Of a DNA stretch of 60,975 nucleotides, positions 34,868 to 43,926 are shown in pieces. The stretch lies in the NCBI GenBank assembly GCA_023256615.1, contig JAGDXO010000020.1:3587-64561 (forward strand). The letters run 5' to 3'. A program made the translations under genes and the position numbers. This DNA comes from Thermoplasmata archaeon. GTDB lineage: Archaea > Thermoplasmatota > Thermoplasmata > Thermoplasmatales > GCA-001856825. Each line of letters begins with the position of its first letter. Within the stretch, counting starts at the first letter, position 1. The notes beneath the pieces were generated by a model. That model was given only the letters and a program-made list of their open reading frames with translations, was not told the origin of the DNA and made no database searches.

Positions 34868-37145
34868 ATAACTTCCTTGTTGAATTATATATATTCATCA
34901 GTCCAGTAAAGGAAGTAATGAAACTCTTTCCTTCTACTCCACTTATAATCGCCCTTCCAAGTTCATAATAAAATGCACTGTTAAGAGCGAGAAGTTCCTT
35001 TTCAGAAATATTGTAATCTATTTCTTTCCTCAAATATCTTATGACTATCTTGAGAGCGTTTATATCTGAAAGTTTAGAATCTATATGGAGAATGTCTTCC
35101 CTGTATATTTTTCCATTTAGAAGCATTTCATAAAGATTAAGACGGATGCCATCCTCAAGTAATATTGCCTTGTTACCTGAGGATTCTATATCCTTGAACG
35201 ATTTCGTAACAAATTTTTTTGCATTTTCTATATCGCCTTGATAAAATGCCAGCTCAGATTCCCAGTACGAATATTCCTCTGAATATTTGTCTCCATACAT
35301 TCTTGCAGTTTCTACTTCAAGGGTTGGATCCTGCCCAATGATAATTTTCAAGATTGCAAGCTTGAATAAAAATGAAGAAATTTCATAATTATTCAATTTC
35401 TCCAAAGAATAATTTATACCTCTCATCAAATATTCCATAGCCTCAGATATTTCACCTCTTTTAAGGTATATATCTGCAATGCTGTAATAGGCATTAGATA
35501 GGGCTATACTATCCCTGTTAAACCTTGGAACTGATTCAATCTCTTTAAGCAGTTTAAATGAAAGATCCTCGTCACCCATCTCCATTGCAAGAGGTATCAT
35601 ATTTGCAGTAGTTATCGAATACCCCGAATAATCCTTTATTTCAAGCGCGTATTTCCTTGATTCGTCGAAATATTTTAGACCTTCAGTTATTTTTAAATCA
35701 TGGGAATATAATATCCCTATGTTATTTACGGCCTTAGCCATTAATCCAAAATCTTCTATCTCTTTTGCGATATCAAAACTTTTCTTATAATGAGAAAGTG
35801 CAGATTTCAAATCCTTTCTCATCAAGCATAGATTACCTCTTAATCTTTCATATTCACACTGCACTTTTTTCCCCTTTCCAAGATTTTCCTCTGCTTTCTG
35901 TAGCAGATAATCTACATGAGCCTCATCCCCTTCATTGATTGATATTGCAGATAGATCCAGATATAAATTCCCAAGGCTTTCTTTAGTCATTCTGTTTGAA
36001 TAATTTTCTATTATTTTTGTAGCTTTTTCAAAACCATTTCTATAAAAAATTATTTTTATATATTCTGCAATATCATCCGGATTTTTTTCAAAATAATCTG
36101 TCTGTATCAGGGCATCGAAAATCTTTAGGGCCCTTCTTGTATTTCCAACGTAATTTAAAGATACTGCATAAACATAATTATCCCTATCTGTAAGCTCCGA
36201 TATTTTCATAAGTGTTTCCATTGTGTTGATTATATCAAGGTAATCCTTCTTCCTGAAGAGATCATTAATAACAAATCTGAGGGAAGAGGCACTCTCGTTC
36301 CATACCCCAGCTTTATAATAGAGTATGCCCGACAGTATCTTGTTTTTTAACTTGGAATCAGCTTCTCTTGAATAAGAAATCATAAGATTTTTTCCTTTGT
36401 CTGTCAATCTTTTACCAAACACAGCCAATATTTCAGCATCTATGGGAGTTAGGTTGTATGTATCTTCCTTAAAAATTCCTCTTTTAACAAGATCGTACAT
36501 CCTCTTGTATGCTGCAGGATAATTGCCCTTTATAAATGAAGATGGAATTATATATAAAAATTCCCTTGTTTCCTCAATAGTTTCCACTTCTTCTTCTGTT
36601 AGATTGTTAAGAATATCATCTCTTTCCACGATATCCCTTGGAATGACGTTGAACTTAACGTCTCCCTTGTTTCCTGAAATGCTATGGATAAAGGAAATCG
36701 GGTAGAAATTCTCTCCTTGTTTACCATAATATTCTATCTCAAAACCAAGATTTACAATTTCAACTATTGATTTAGAATTCTTGAGAATCCCCTCGACTGT
36801 CGAAGATGCAAGAACATGATGACCTCCCTGTGTACCATAGATTCTGAGGACTTTGAGGGACTCACTGTCTATAAATTGGATATCTTGTATGTAAATGGTC
36901 TTGAATTCTGAGCTAAGCTTATCTGCTATATTTTCAGGACTTATGTTATCTTCCATATACTTCAGATTATACAGAAAAGAGTTAAAGCAGGAAAGAGGTA
37001 TAGTCTGCAATTCATTGTTTAGTGATATATAAAGTGACTTTTTTTTATTAGATTCGTAGTTTTTTCTTAATATTTTATTTCGTATGGTGTCATCGGAAAT
37101 AAATAGCACTGATTTATTTTGGGTAAATTCCTGCTCTTGAATCAT
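34854..37145 (-). CDS. TPR-repeat protein with degenerate STAND/AAA domain
   Basis: This 763-residue protein has an N-terminal region (about 10-180) resembling the AAA domain of STAND proteins. A Walker B-like TIYIQDIQFIDSESLKVLR (83-101) and a sensor-like HHVLASST are present, but the P-loop position (KSVLFISDDTIRNK) has no GxxxxGKT. A winged-helix-like part may follow, then many tetratricopeptide-type repeats (about 260-700), for example ALSHYKKSFDIAKEIEDFG and EAMEYLMRGINYSLEKL. It is probably a scaffold or signalling protein that has lost nucleotide binding. Partners are unknown. Confidence 0.65.
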   Translation of the reverse strand: MIQEQEFTQNKSVLFISDDTIRNKILRKNYESNKKKSLYISLNNELQTIPLSCFNSFLYNLKYMEDNISPENIADKLSSEFKTIYIQDIQFIDSESLKVLRIYGTQGGHHVLASSTVEGILKNSKSIVEIVNLGFEIEYYGKQGENFYPISFIHSISGNKGDVKFNVIPRDIVERDDILNNLTEEEVETIEETREFLYIIPSSFIKGNYPAAYKRMYDLVKRGIFKEDTYNLTPIDAEILAVFGKRLTDKGKNLMISYSREADSKLKNKILSGILYYKAGVWNESASSLRFVINDLFRKKDYLDIINTMETLMKISELTDRDNYVYAVSLNYVGNTRRALKIFDALIQTDYFEKNPDDIAEYIKIIFYRNGFEKATKIIENYSNRMTKESLGNLYLDLSAISINEGDEAHVDYLLQKAEENLGKGKKVQCEYERLRGNLCLMRKDLKSALSHYKKSFDIAKEIEDFGLMAKAVNNIGILYSHDLKITEGLKYFDESRKYALEIKDYSGYSITTANMIPLAMEMGDEDLSFKLLKEIESVPRFNRDSIALSNAYYSIADIYLKRGEISEAMEYLMRGINYSLEKLNNYEISSFLFKLAILKIIIGQDPTLEVETARMYGDKYSEEYSYWESELAFYQGDIENAKKFVTKSFKDIESSGNKAILLEDGIRLNLYEMLLNGKIYREDILHIDSKLSDINALKIVIRYLRKEIDYNISEKELLALNSAFYYELGRAIISGVEGKSFITSFTGLMNIYNSTRKLFNHQ

Positions 37146-37254
37146 TATTCATATATCACTCCCAATACTTAAAATATTTCCTTTTATCCCCAATAAAAAA
37201 AATAAATTTTAATCAATTTAATTTTACATAATTTACATTTACGATGACGTAATT

Positions 37255-38025
37255 TTGAAAAGAATGATAAAAAAAGAGAATGAATATAAAATGATTGAAA
37301 AAATACTTGATATTATTATGGATGGGAAGATGATAACAAAGCTTTTCCTAGATTACGATGGGACACTGGTTCCTCTGGTCAGTTCTCCTGAACTTGCCAA
37401 GGCAGATGATTATCTTATAACATTACTCGATAGGTTGAAAAAAATATTTCCTTTATATATTATTACAGGAAGAGACCTTAATGATCTATTAGGCTTACTT
37501 GGGGGAGGCTACAATGTAATAGCCATGCATGGAGCTGAATTTGTGGATGAGAACGGAAGCATAAAAAATATTGAAAATTTTGATTATTATGTTAAAAAGT
37601 CATCGATGATTGCACAAAAATATTCATTTTTATCGGAAAAATTCCCCGGCGTGAGAGTTTATGACAAGAGAGGTGGGGTGCAATTCCATTATTTCAATAT
37701 TAGGAGGGACTTGATTGAGAGTTTCCAGGAATACATGAAAAAATTGAATGAAGAAGATTTTGAATTATATAGCGGGAAATATGTTTTTGAATTCAGGATC
37801 AAGGGCGTGAATAAGGGAAAAGCGATCCTGGAACGGATAGACAAGGATGACTATATACTATTTGCAGGGGATGATAACACCGACGAGGAGGCATTTGCTT
37901 TATTAAATGACCATATCACGATAAAAGTGGGAGACGGTGTTACAAAGGCAAAGTACAGGTTGACTTCCTATATTGAATTTAGGGAACTCCTTAAATTTAT
38001 TGCAGATAAATACGGAGGTAAGTGA
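37255..38025 (+). CDS. otsB: Trehalose-6-phosphate phosphatase
   Basis: This 256-residue HAD-superfamily enzyme removes phosphate from trehalose 6-phosphate. Motif I is FLDYDGTLVPL, motif II region IITGRDLNDL, the lysine lies in GVNKGKAIL, and motif III/IV is FAGDDNTDEEAF, all typical. The start is TTG 37255 or, more plausibly, ATG 37264. No synthase (OtsA) is in the window. The next gene begins four bases after its stop, so the UDG gene is cotranscribed. Confidence 0.9.
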   Translation: MKRMIKKENEYKMIEKILDIIMDGKMITKLFLDYDGTLVPLVSSPELAKADDYLITLLDRLKKIFPLYIITGRDLNDLLGLLGGGYNVIAMHGAEFVDENGSIKNIENFDYYVKKSSMIAQKYSFLSEKFPGVRVYDKRGGVQFHYFNIRRDLIESFQEYMKKLNEEDFELYSGKYVFEFRIKGVNKGKAILERIDKDDYILFAGDDNTDEEAFALLNDHITIKVGDGVTKAKYRLTSYIEFRELLKFIADKYGGK

Positions 38026-38028
38026 CTG

Positions 38029-38706
38029 ATGAAATTTTCCTCAATTGAAGAAATGAATAATCAGATGATTAATTGTAAATTGTGCCCGAGAATTGTAAAA
38101 TTTAGAGAGGAAGTAGCCAGAAGACCTGGAAGATTTTATGGAGAAGATTTCTGGAGTAAACCTGTCCCGGGATTCGGTTCTCCTGATGCGAAATTACTTA
38201 TCCTGGGCCTAGCCCCTGCAGCGACCGGAGGTAACAGAACAGGAAGAATATTTACAGGTGACAGAACGGCTTCATTTCTAATTTCTTCTTTGTATGCTGT
38301 CGGGTTGAGTAATAAACAGGATTCTGTATCAAAGAATGATGGTTTGGTTATAGAAGATACTTATTTAACTGCAGCCTTAAAATGTGTACCCCCAGGAGAT
38401 AAACCAAAAAGAGAGGAACTACTTAATTGTTCCAGATATCTATATTTCGAACTCGATAACTTAAAAAATTTGCTTGCAGTTTTGGTTCTTGGCAAAATTG
38501 CTTTTGATTCTTATATAGGTTATCTCAAATATAAGGGCTACAACACGAGGGATATAAAATTCGGTAATGGATTATTTTATGACATAGGAGGAATAAGATT
38601 GTTTTGTTCCTATCATCCAAGCCCCAGGAATGTAAATACCGGAGTACTAAAAAGAGAAGAATTCATAAAAAATTTAAATGAAATAAAAGTTTATATCAAC
38701 CGCTAA
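38029..38706 (+). CDS. Uracil-DNA glycosylase, family 5 (UDGb)
   Basis: This 225-residue iron-sulfur glycosylase removes uracil and related deaminated bases from DNA. Motif 1 is GLAPAATGGNRTGRIFTGD, in the form seen in UDGb where the usual catalytic Asp is absent, and motif 3 is CSYHPSPRNV. Cysteines in CKLCPR near the start, KCVPPGD and NCSRYL make up the 4Fe-4S site. The gene overlaps the M61 peptidase tail by 11 bases. High uracil formation in hot acid makes this a plausible core repair enzyme. Confidence 0.9.
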   Translation: MKFSSIEEMNNQMINCKLCPRIVKFREEVARRPGRFYGEDFWSKPVPGFGSPDAKLLILGLAPAATGGNRTGRIFTGDRTASFLISSLYAVGLSNKQDSVSKNDGLVIEDTYLTAALKCVPPGDKPKREELLNCSRYLYFELDNLKNLLAVLVLGKIAFDSYIGYLKYKGYNTRDIKFGNGLFYDIGGIRLFCSYHPSPRNVNTGVLKREEFIKNLNEIKVYINR

Positions 38707-40417
38707 CCAGTTTCTTCAATATTTCTGTATCTTCTTTCTTATTTGCTGTTAACCACATTGGTTCTTCTTCAGCTATCATCTCAAATTCTTTCAGTGTATT
38801 TCTCCTGAAAATGTGAATTTTAACTTTCTCATCAGGCTTAATTTCCTTTAAATCTTCTATCTTCACCTGTTTCATTTCCTTTGAAAAATCCCTCATGAAA
38901 AATTCTGAAAAACGTTCATTATTAACTGCAACTATTTCATCGCCTGCTAATATACCAGATTTGAAAGCTGGAGAATCTTCGAGAACATACCTGATCATAA
39001 TCTTTCCATTACTATTCTGAAGCACCATTCCTGTAAATCCTCTTGGAATATTCCTACCATCGGTATAGGAAAAATGAATCTCATAACCGAGTTCTTTCAA
39101 TTGATCGCAGAATTTTTCATTTTCTGTCTTGTTAACAAGCCTTTCAAGAATCTTAGATACTCTGGGCGAGGATATGTCTGAGACCTTTTTCAGAAGCTCT
39201 GAAAAACTAATTCCTTTACCGTCACCCTTGAAATCATTATACAGCGATTTGAAAACGTCGTCCAGGCTTTTATTGAAACCTGTATCCTTTATAATCTCAT
39301 TGTTTATTGCGAATGCAATAAGTTCTCCTTTCAAATAATAAGATATATAATTATTTATAAGGTCTCCGTCAGGCTTGTAAAGTTTTATCCATGTATTGAA
39401 AGATGATGATGAAGCAGATCTTTTTTTATGACCAGGCTGGAAATTGTAATAGTTTATCATCTCAATTATATGGTCCACGTATTCTTTCTCGGTAACAATT
39501 CCCGCCCTTAGAAGTACGAGCCATTCATAATAAGACGTAAACCCTTCACTAAACCATAAAAGGTCTGTATAAACTTCCTTGGTATAATCAAAAGGACCCA
39601 GTTCTTTCGGCCTGATCCTTTTAACATTCCATGTGTGGAAAAATTCGTGCGAAACTGTTGACAGGAAAAGCTTGTATTCAAATTCATTGAAAAGCCTGTG
39701 TTCATTAGAGATTATTAATGTGGAGTTCTTGTGTTCCAGTCCACCTCCAAGGTCGTCAGTTACAAGAACAATCATAAAAATGTATTTTTTGTAAGGTAAT
39801 TCCCCAAATATTTTCTCTTCTTCTATTACTATTTTTCTGAAATCATCCAATACATTTTCTTCAGGCTTGAGCATTTTTCCATAATAGGATATAAAATGTT
39901 CTTTCCCTGAGACTTTGAATTTCAAAACTTTTATATTGCCATACATAAAAGGTGAGTCAGCTAAAGTGTCATAATTTTCAGCAACGAATTCCTCGCCTTC
40001 CATTGGGAGCCCGCTTATAGGTTCACCTTTTGCCTTATTTGAGAAAATTACACGATATTCCTCTTCCTTCCGACCTTCCACATAAAAAAATACAGAACTT
40101 CCATTTATGATAACAAGTGAATCGTCAGCATAGGATGTCTGGACAGAGAGTTCATCACAGTATACTTCATATCCAACTTTTACTACATCGTCTTCAGATG
40201 AAATTTCCCAGGATGCCTTATCGAGCTGAGTTATTCTACCATTGAGAGCATATATATTAGAGATGTGTCTTGAAAAATCCCTTACAAGATATGAACCTGG
40301 TGCCCATACCGGCATCGATATTTTCTCCTTTATTCCCTTTTTCAAGGGAATTGACATTTCCACCTTCAGCATTCTTGTAGAAGAACCCGAAAGATCGACG
40401 TTGAATTTTATTGCCAT
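38696..40417 (-). CDS. M61-family metallopeptidase with PDZ domain
   Basis: This 573-residue protein has an N-terminal beta region, a zinc peptidase core with SHEFFHTWNVKRIRP (HExxH) and WFSEGFTSYYEW carrying the third ligand Glu, and a PDZ domain near 455-545 (GFTGMVLQNSNGK, then AFKSGILAGDEIVAVN). This is the M61 glycyl-aminopeptidase pattern. No signal peptide is visible, so it acts in the cytoplasm, probably on peptides released by the proteasome or other proteases. Length is normal for the family. Confidence 0.9.
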   Translation of the reverse strand: MAIKFNVDLSGSSTRMLKVEMSIPLKKGIKEKISMPVWAPGSYLVRDFSRHISNIYALNGRITQLDKASWEISSEDDVVKVGYEVYCDELSVQTSYADDSLVIINGSSVFFYVEGRKEEEYRVIFSNKAKGEPISGLPMEGEEFVAENYDTLADSPFMYGNIKVLKFKVSGKEHFISYYGKMLKPEENVLDDFRKIVIEEEKIFGELPYKKYIFMIVLVTDDLGGGLEHKNSTLIISNEHRLFNEFEYKLFLSTVSHEFFHTWNVKRIRPKELGPFDYTKEVYTDLLWFSEGFTSYYEWLVLLRAGIVTEKEYVDHIIEMINYYNFQPGHKKRSASSSSFNTWIKLYKPDGDLINNYISYYLKGELIAFAINNEIIKDTGFNKSLDDVFKSLYNDFKGDGKGISFSELLKKVSDISSPRVSKILERLVNKTENEKFCDQLKELGYEIHFSYTDGRNIPRGFTGMVLQNSNGKIMIRYVLEDSPAFKSGILAGDEIVAVNNERFSEFFMRDFSKEMKQVKIEDLKEIKPDEKVKIHIFRRNTLKEFEMIAEEEPMWLTANKKEDTEILKKLVSG

Positions 40418-40511
40418 GTGATCCTTAATTTACCGAATGATAAAACGGTTTTGTACATAATTTGTATATAATTTTGAAAAATGGTATTTACTCTCATCTA
40501 CATCAATAACC

Positions 40512-42065
40512 ATGAACAAAGCGATATATGTGATACCGATTGTTGCTCTCTTGATTATTTCGGGAGCTTTGGCTTTCGGATACGTGAACTCGCAATCTCA
40601 GCTCAGCGCAAAAAATTCTCAAAACTCTGTCCTTTCCACAGAACTCAACAAGACACTTTCAAATTATTCAGTTCTTCAGAGCAATTATTTATCCCAGCAG
40701 AACTCGATCAAATCTTATGAGTCTAATATACAGACACTGAAATCTGAATTGTCAAGAAACCAAACTCAGGTTGTACTCAATGATGCCTTCACACACTGGG
40801 ATTATATATCAATCGAGAACATTTCTCTTGTCATGTCCCAGTATTCCAATAATGCAACTCTCAAATGGATTGGAGGCCCTCTCTCCGGAATATACACTGG
40901 GGTTAATAACATATCTGTTACCTGGAGTAAATTCTTCTCACTCTGGAGCGCTGTATGGTTTTACACACCTTTTACACCGACTGTCAGTATAAATGGAAAT
41001 TCCAGTTCTGTTATTTCAACAGTTCAATTCGTTCTGACCTCTTACAAAACTCCTCTGGAAGTGGATTATCTCAATATAAGCTATTCTCTGGGATTTGTGT
41101 ATTCAAATGGGGGCTGGTTTATAAATAATGAGACCTGGGACATTAAATCGCATGGAATTATATCATACAGTTACGCAGAATATTCATCCCTGATATTGAA
41201 CAAAATAATGAATTATTCGTTTTCACACTGGGACTATATTGCAATTGAGAATGTATCTCTACTAGTTCCGCAGTACAATAACAACGCAACTTTGGTATGG
41301 GTCGGAGGCCCGCTATCAGGAGTGCATACCGGAATTCAGAATATTACAGCAACGTGGAATAAATTCTTCTCCCTCTGGAGTGCAGTTTGGTTCTACACTC
41401 TATCCCCCCCGACACTATCAGTCATAAATAATGAATATTACATCAATGCGCAGGTCCAATGGGTACTAACATCTGCGGAAACTCCTTTGCAGGTTAATTC
41501 AATTCTCACCAATTACACCATTGAATTCTCTTATGTTAACGGTACCCCTCTGATAATGAAGGAGATCTGGCATATTAGCAGTGCAGGTTTCATATCCTAT
41601 ACTGCGAAGGAGTATGAAAATCTTCAGGCTCAGGCATTACTGAATGCATCCTTCTCACACTGGAATAATATTGCAATAGAGAATATTTCCCTTGTGATGT
41701 CTCAGTATCACCAAAATTCAACACTTTCCTGGATAGGGGGCAAACTTGCAGGAAACTACACTAATTATTCAGAAATACAGAGTACTTGGGGTAAATTCTT
41801 TAATGCTTGGTCAGCAATCTGGTTCTATTCAGAGACTCCTCCTATGATAAATGTCAACATTTCTGGTGGGGAGATTACATCCGGCACAGTAACAGCTGAT
41901 ATACAGTTTATAGTGCAAAGTTCTTCAAATTCTTCTGTCTTTGATTACATCAATGTTTTATATACAATAGATTTCAATGTTTCAAACAATAACTTCTACA
42001 TCACCAATGAAATATTTGATAACGTAGGTTCAGGACCATTATCACAAGTGGGACCGTTTACATGA
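40512..42065 (+). CDS. Surface protein with coiled coil and three tandem NTF2/SnoaL-like domains
   Basis: This 517-residue protein has an N-terminal signal anchor (about 5-24), a heptad-like coiled coil (about 28-88) and three repeats of about 140 residues starting near 90, 233 and 376. Each repeat opens with a variant of FSHWDYIAIENISLVM, continues with NATLxWxGGxLxG and ends in a WxKFFSLWSAVWFY block, a pattern like NTF2/SnoaL folds. Many N-glycosylation sequons point to an extracytoplasmic location. It overlaps the winged-helix gene by four bases. A binding or sensing role is inference. Confidence 0.75.
   Translation: MNKAIYVIPIVALLIISGALAFGYVNSQSQLSAKNSQNSVLSTELNKTLSNYSVLQSNYLSQQNSIKSYESNIQTLKSELSRNQTQVVLNDAFTHWDYISIENISLVMSQYSNNATLKWIGGPLSGIYTGVNNISVTWSKFFSLWSAVWFYTPFTPTVSINGNSSSVISTVQFVLTSYKTPLEVDYLNISYSLGFVYSNGGWFINNETWDIKSHGIISYSYAEYSSLILNKIMNYSFSHWDYIAIENVSLLVPQYNNNATLVWVGGPLSGVHTGIQNITATWNKFFSLWSAVWFYTLSPPTLSVINNEYYINAQVQWVLTSAETPLQVNSILTNYTIEFSYVNGTPLIMKEIWHISSAGFISYTAKEYENLQAQALLNASFSHWNNIAIENISLVMSQYHQNSTLSWIGGKLAGNYTNYSEIQSTWGKFFNAWSAIWFYSETPPMINVNISGGEITSGTVTADIQFIVQSSSNSSVFDYINVLYTIDFNVSNNNFYITNEIFDNVGSGPLSQVGPFT
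40779..42041 (+). repeat. Threefold internal coding repeat (three units of about 410 bases)
   Basis: Units run about 40779-41186, 41208-41618 and 41637-42041. Units 1 and 2 are the closest pair, sharing the FFSLWSAVWFYT block and NNATL; unit 3 is more diverged (FFNAWSAIWFYS). Two successive duplications are the simplest reading. The repeat is at protein level; DNA identity is moderate. Confidence 0.8.
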
Positions 42066-42472
42066 ATGATTTTAATTTTTTTGATTCATTATTTTCAACT
42101 TTTTATACTTTTAAAGGTTTAACTAATCATTACAAAATGCCAAAAAGGATAGCATTTGATGAAGTCAATATCGAGGATATTCATATTAGAAGATTATTTT
42201 ATTGGCTATTTTTTGCATCAAAGGGAGGGAAAACCAGACTAAGAATTATAAAGGAACTTCTTAATTCGCCAATGAACAAAAATGAGCTGAGCAAAAGTTT
42301 AACCTTAAATTATAGAACAGTGGAACATCACATAAAGGTGCTTTTGGAGAACAATATATTGGAAGGAGATGAAAGAAAATATGATTCTATTTTTTACATT
42401 AAGGAGAATATGAAGATGTTTATAAATAAAATAGTGGAAAAATATAATTCAGATGCAGGGGGAGAGATATGA
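42062..42472 (+). CDS. Winged-helix transcriptional regulator (ArsR-like)
   Basis: This 136-residue protein has a winged helix in its second half: KTRLRIIKELLNSPMNKNELSKSL, then the recognition helix LNYRTVEHHIKVLLENNIL and a wing. The first 50 residues are less conserved and include a hydrophobic aromatic stretch (RRLFYWLFFAS). Its ATG overlaps the stop of the surface-protein gene and its stop overlaps the next membrane gene, so the three form a strict operon. It probably regulates this operon or the convergent one. Confidence 0.8.
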   Translation: MNDFNFFDSLFSTFYTFKGLTNHYKMPKRIAFDEVNIEDIHIRRLFYWLFFASKGGKTRLRIIKELLNSPMNKNELSKSLTLNYRTVEHHIKVLLENNILEGDERKYDSIFYIKENMKMFINKIVEKYNSDAGGEI

Positions 42473-42756
42473 TAGGTATTATGTGGATTGCCAATATTTT
42501 AATAGGTGTCATAGACCTCGTACTATTCATCCAAATAGCTTCAGTAATCTTAAGGGACTATAAAAATACCAAAGCCAAAATGATGAAAAATTTACTCATA
42601 TTTTCAATATTCATGGTGGTTTATGCACTTTCCTCAATAATTAGCAGCATTTATCTTTCAATGAGTTTCGGATACAATGTTGCTTTACCGTTGCTTGTTG
42701 TAAATATTATCTCAGTAGCTGGCTTTATATTGCTGTATAATGTAATAAGAACATAA
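42469..42756 (+). CDS. Small three-helix membrane protein
   Basis: This 95-residue protein has three hydrophobic segments (about 5-28, 40-64 and 71-92) with a basic loop between the first two (RDYKNTKAKMMKN). It overlaps the winged-helix gene by four bases. Small membrane proteins beside ArsR-like regulators may hold the regulator at the membrane; that is inference here. No family is recognised. Confidence 0.65.
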   Translation: MIGIMWIANILIGVIDLVLFIQIASVILRDYKNTKAKMMKNLLIFSIFMVVYALSSIISSIYLSMSFGYNVALPLLVVNIISVAGFILLYNVIRT

Positions 42757-42777
42757 ATTCTTATTTTTTAAGATGTT

Positions 42778-43770
42778 CTATATCACTTTTTTAAATCCTG
42801 AATAGATTAGAAAAATTAGTCCTGATACTGCCAGGAAGTCACTGATTATTGTTCTGTTGAAAGTCCCAAATAACAACAAGACTGCGTTGAAAGTAGAATA
42901 AAAAAGAAGCAAGCTTCTGTGGTTATTAATATCAGGATTCATATAATGAAAAAATATATAAAAATATATTACGCATATGACCAAAAAAATTGTAACTGGT
43001 CCGAGCAGCCATGATACTCTGTTCCCTACTATGATTGGAACGCCCAGAGCAATGGCCCACATAATTAGTGATATATCAATTCCTGGTACCCATATGCTTC
43101 CAACTTTGTTTTTGAGAATATGATTTCTTTTATCTAAAAATGCGGCCACCGTTAAAAATGTTGTAATCAATAATAAAATTATCAAAGATATTGGTTCTGG
43201 GGTTCTTCCAGCCTTTATTGAGCCGTAAATGAAGGTATAATAGATTATTCCCAATGAAAGGAGCATTATTGTATAGGTAGTGGCATTTAGAAATGGTTCT
43301 CTTAATGTATCTTCTGAAATTATGTGAACGATTACAATTGTAGAGCATACAGTTATAATTGCATGGAAGAGCATTATGTAAATAGTCCAGGTAACATTGA
43401 GACCAATTAATGAAAGCCATAAAGTGTGCGTTGCTGTAGATTCCATTGTAAATAATGCAAAACCTTCCTCTAAAATTCCATAAATCAATCCTAGCAGGTA
43501 TATCGTTCCGAAGTTCAGTTTAAACCTGATTGAAATATCCGCTATAATTGATACCTGAAATCCATAAAAAATTATTCCTTCTATTGCAGAAATTGGATAC
43601 TTTAAAATACCCTCTACACTCGTTGACCCAGTTAAAATTTCTGCCCCAAAATAACTTATTAAGGAGAAAAGAAAAATATTAACCAACATCATTCTTCTGC
43701 TGTATTTCTTTACTGATAGATTTTCGGGATAAATTTCTTCGCAATAATCAGCTGTCTCAGTCTCCTGCAC
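42778..43770 (-). CDS. Polytopic membrane protein, unknown
   Basis: This 330-residue protein has about ten hydrophobic segments after a charged N-terminus. GLIYGILEEGFALF and MLFHAIITVCS lie inside the membrane and resemble the EE and H motifs of CPBP/abortive-infection-type intramembrane proteases, but the Arg that follows EE in that family is absent. It is convergent with the surface-protein operon, 21 bases apart. I would not assign a function. Confidence 0.6.
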   Translation of the reverse strand: MQETETADYCEEIYPENLSVKKYSRRMMLVNIFLFSLISYFGAEILTGSTSVEGILKYPISAIEGIIFYGFQVSIIADISIRFKLNFGTIYLLGLIYGILEEGFALFTMESTATHTLWLSLIGLNVTWTIYIMLFHAIITVCSTIVIVHIISEDTLREPFLNATTYTIMLLSLGIIYYTFIYGSIKAGRTPEPISLIILLLITTFLTVAAFLDKRNHILKNKVGSIWVPGIDISLIMWAIALGVPIIVGNRVSWLLGPVTIFLVICVIYFYIFFHYMNPDINNHRSLLLFYSTFNAVLLLFGTFNRTIISDFLAVSGLIFLIYSGFKKVI

Positions 43771-43926
43771 TTTTAAATTATGTTAAAATTATATTTAAAT
43801 TTACTTATGAAATAAAATTTGTATGAGAATTTTATTTATATAATATTATCCTATCTGTAATTTATTACTTTCATCCTTGCTGTATGATATTTAAAAATAA
43901 TTTTAATACATTTTTTATCTTACCAT

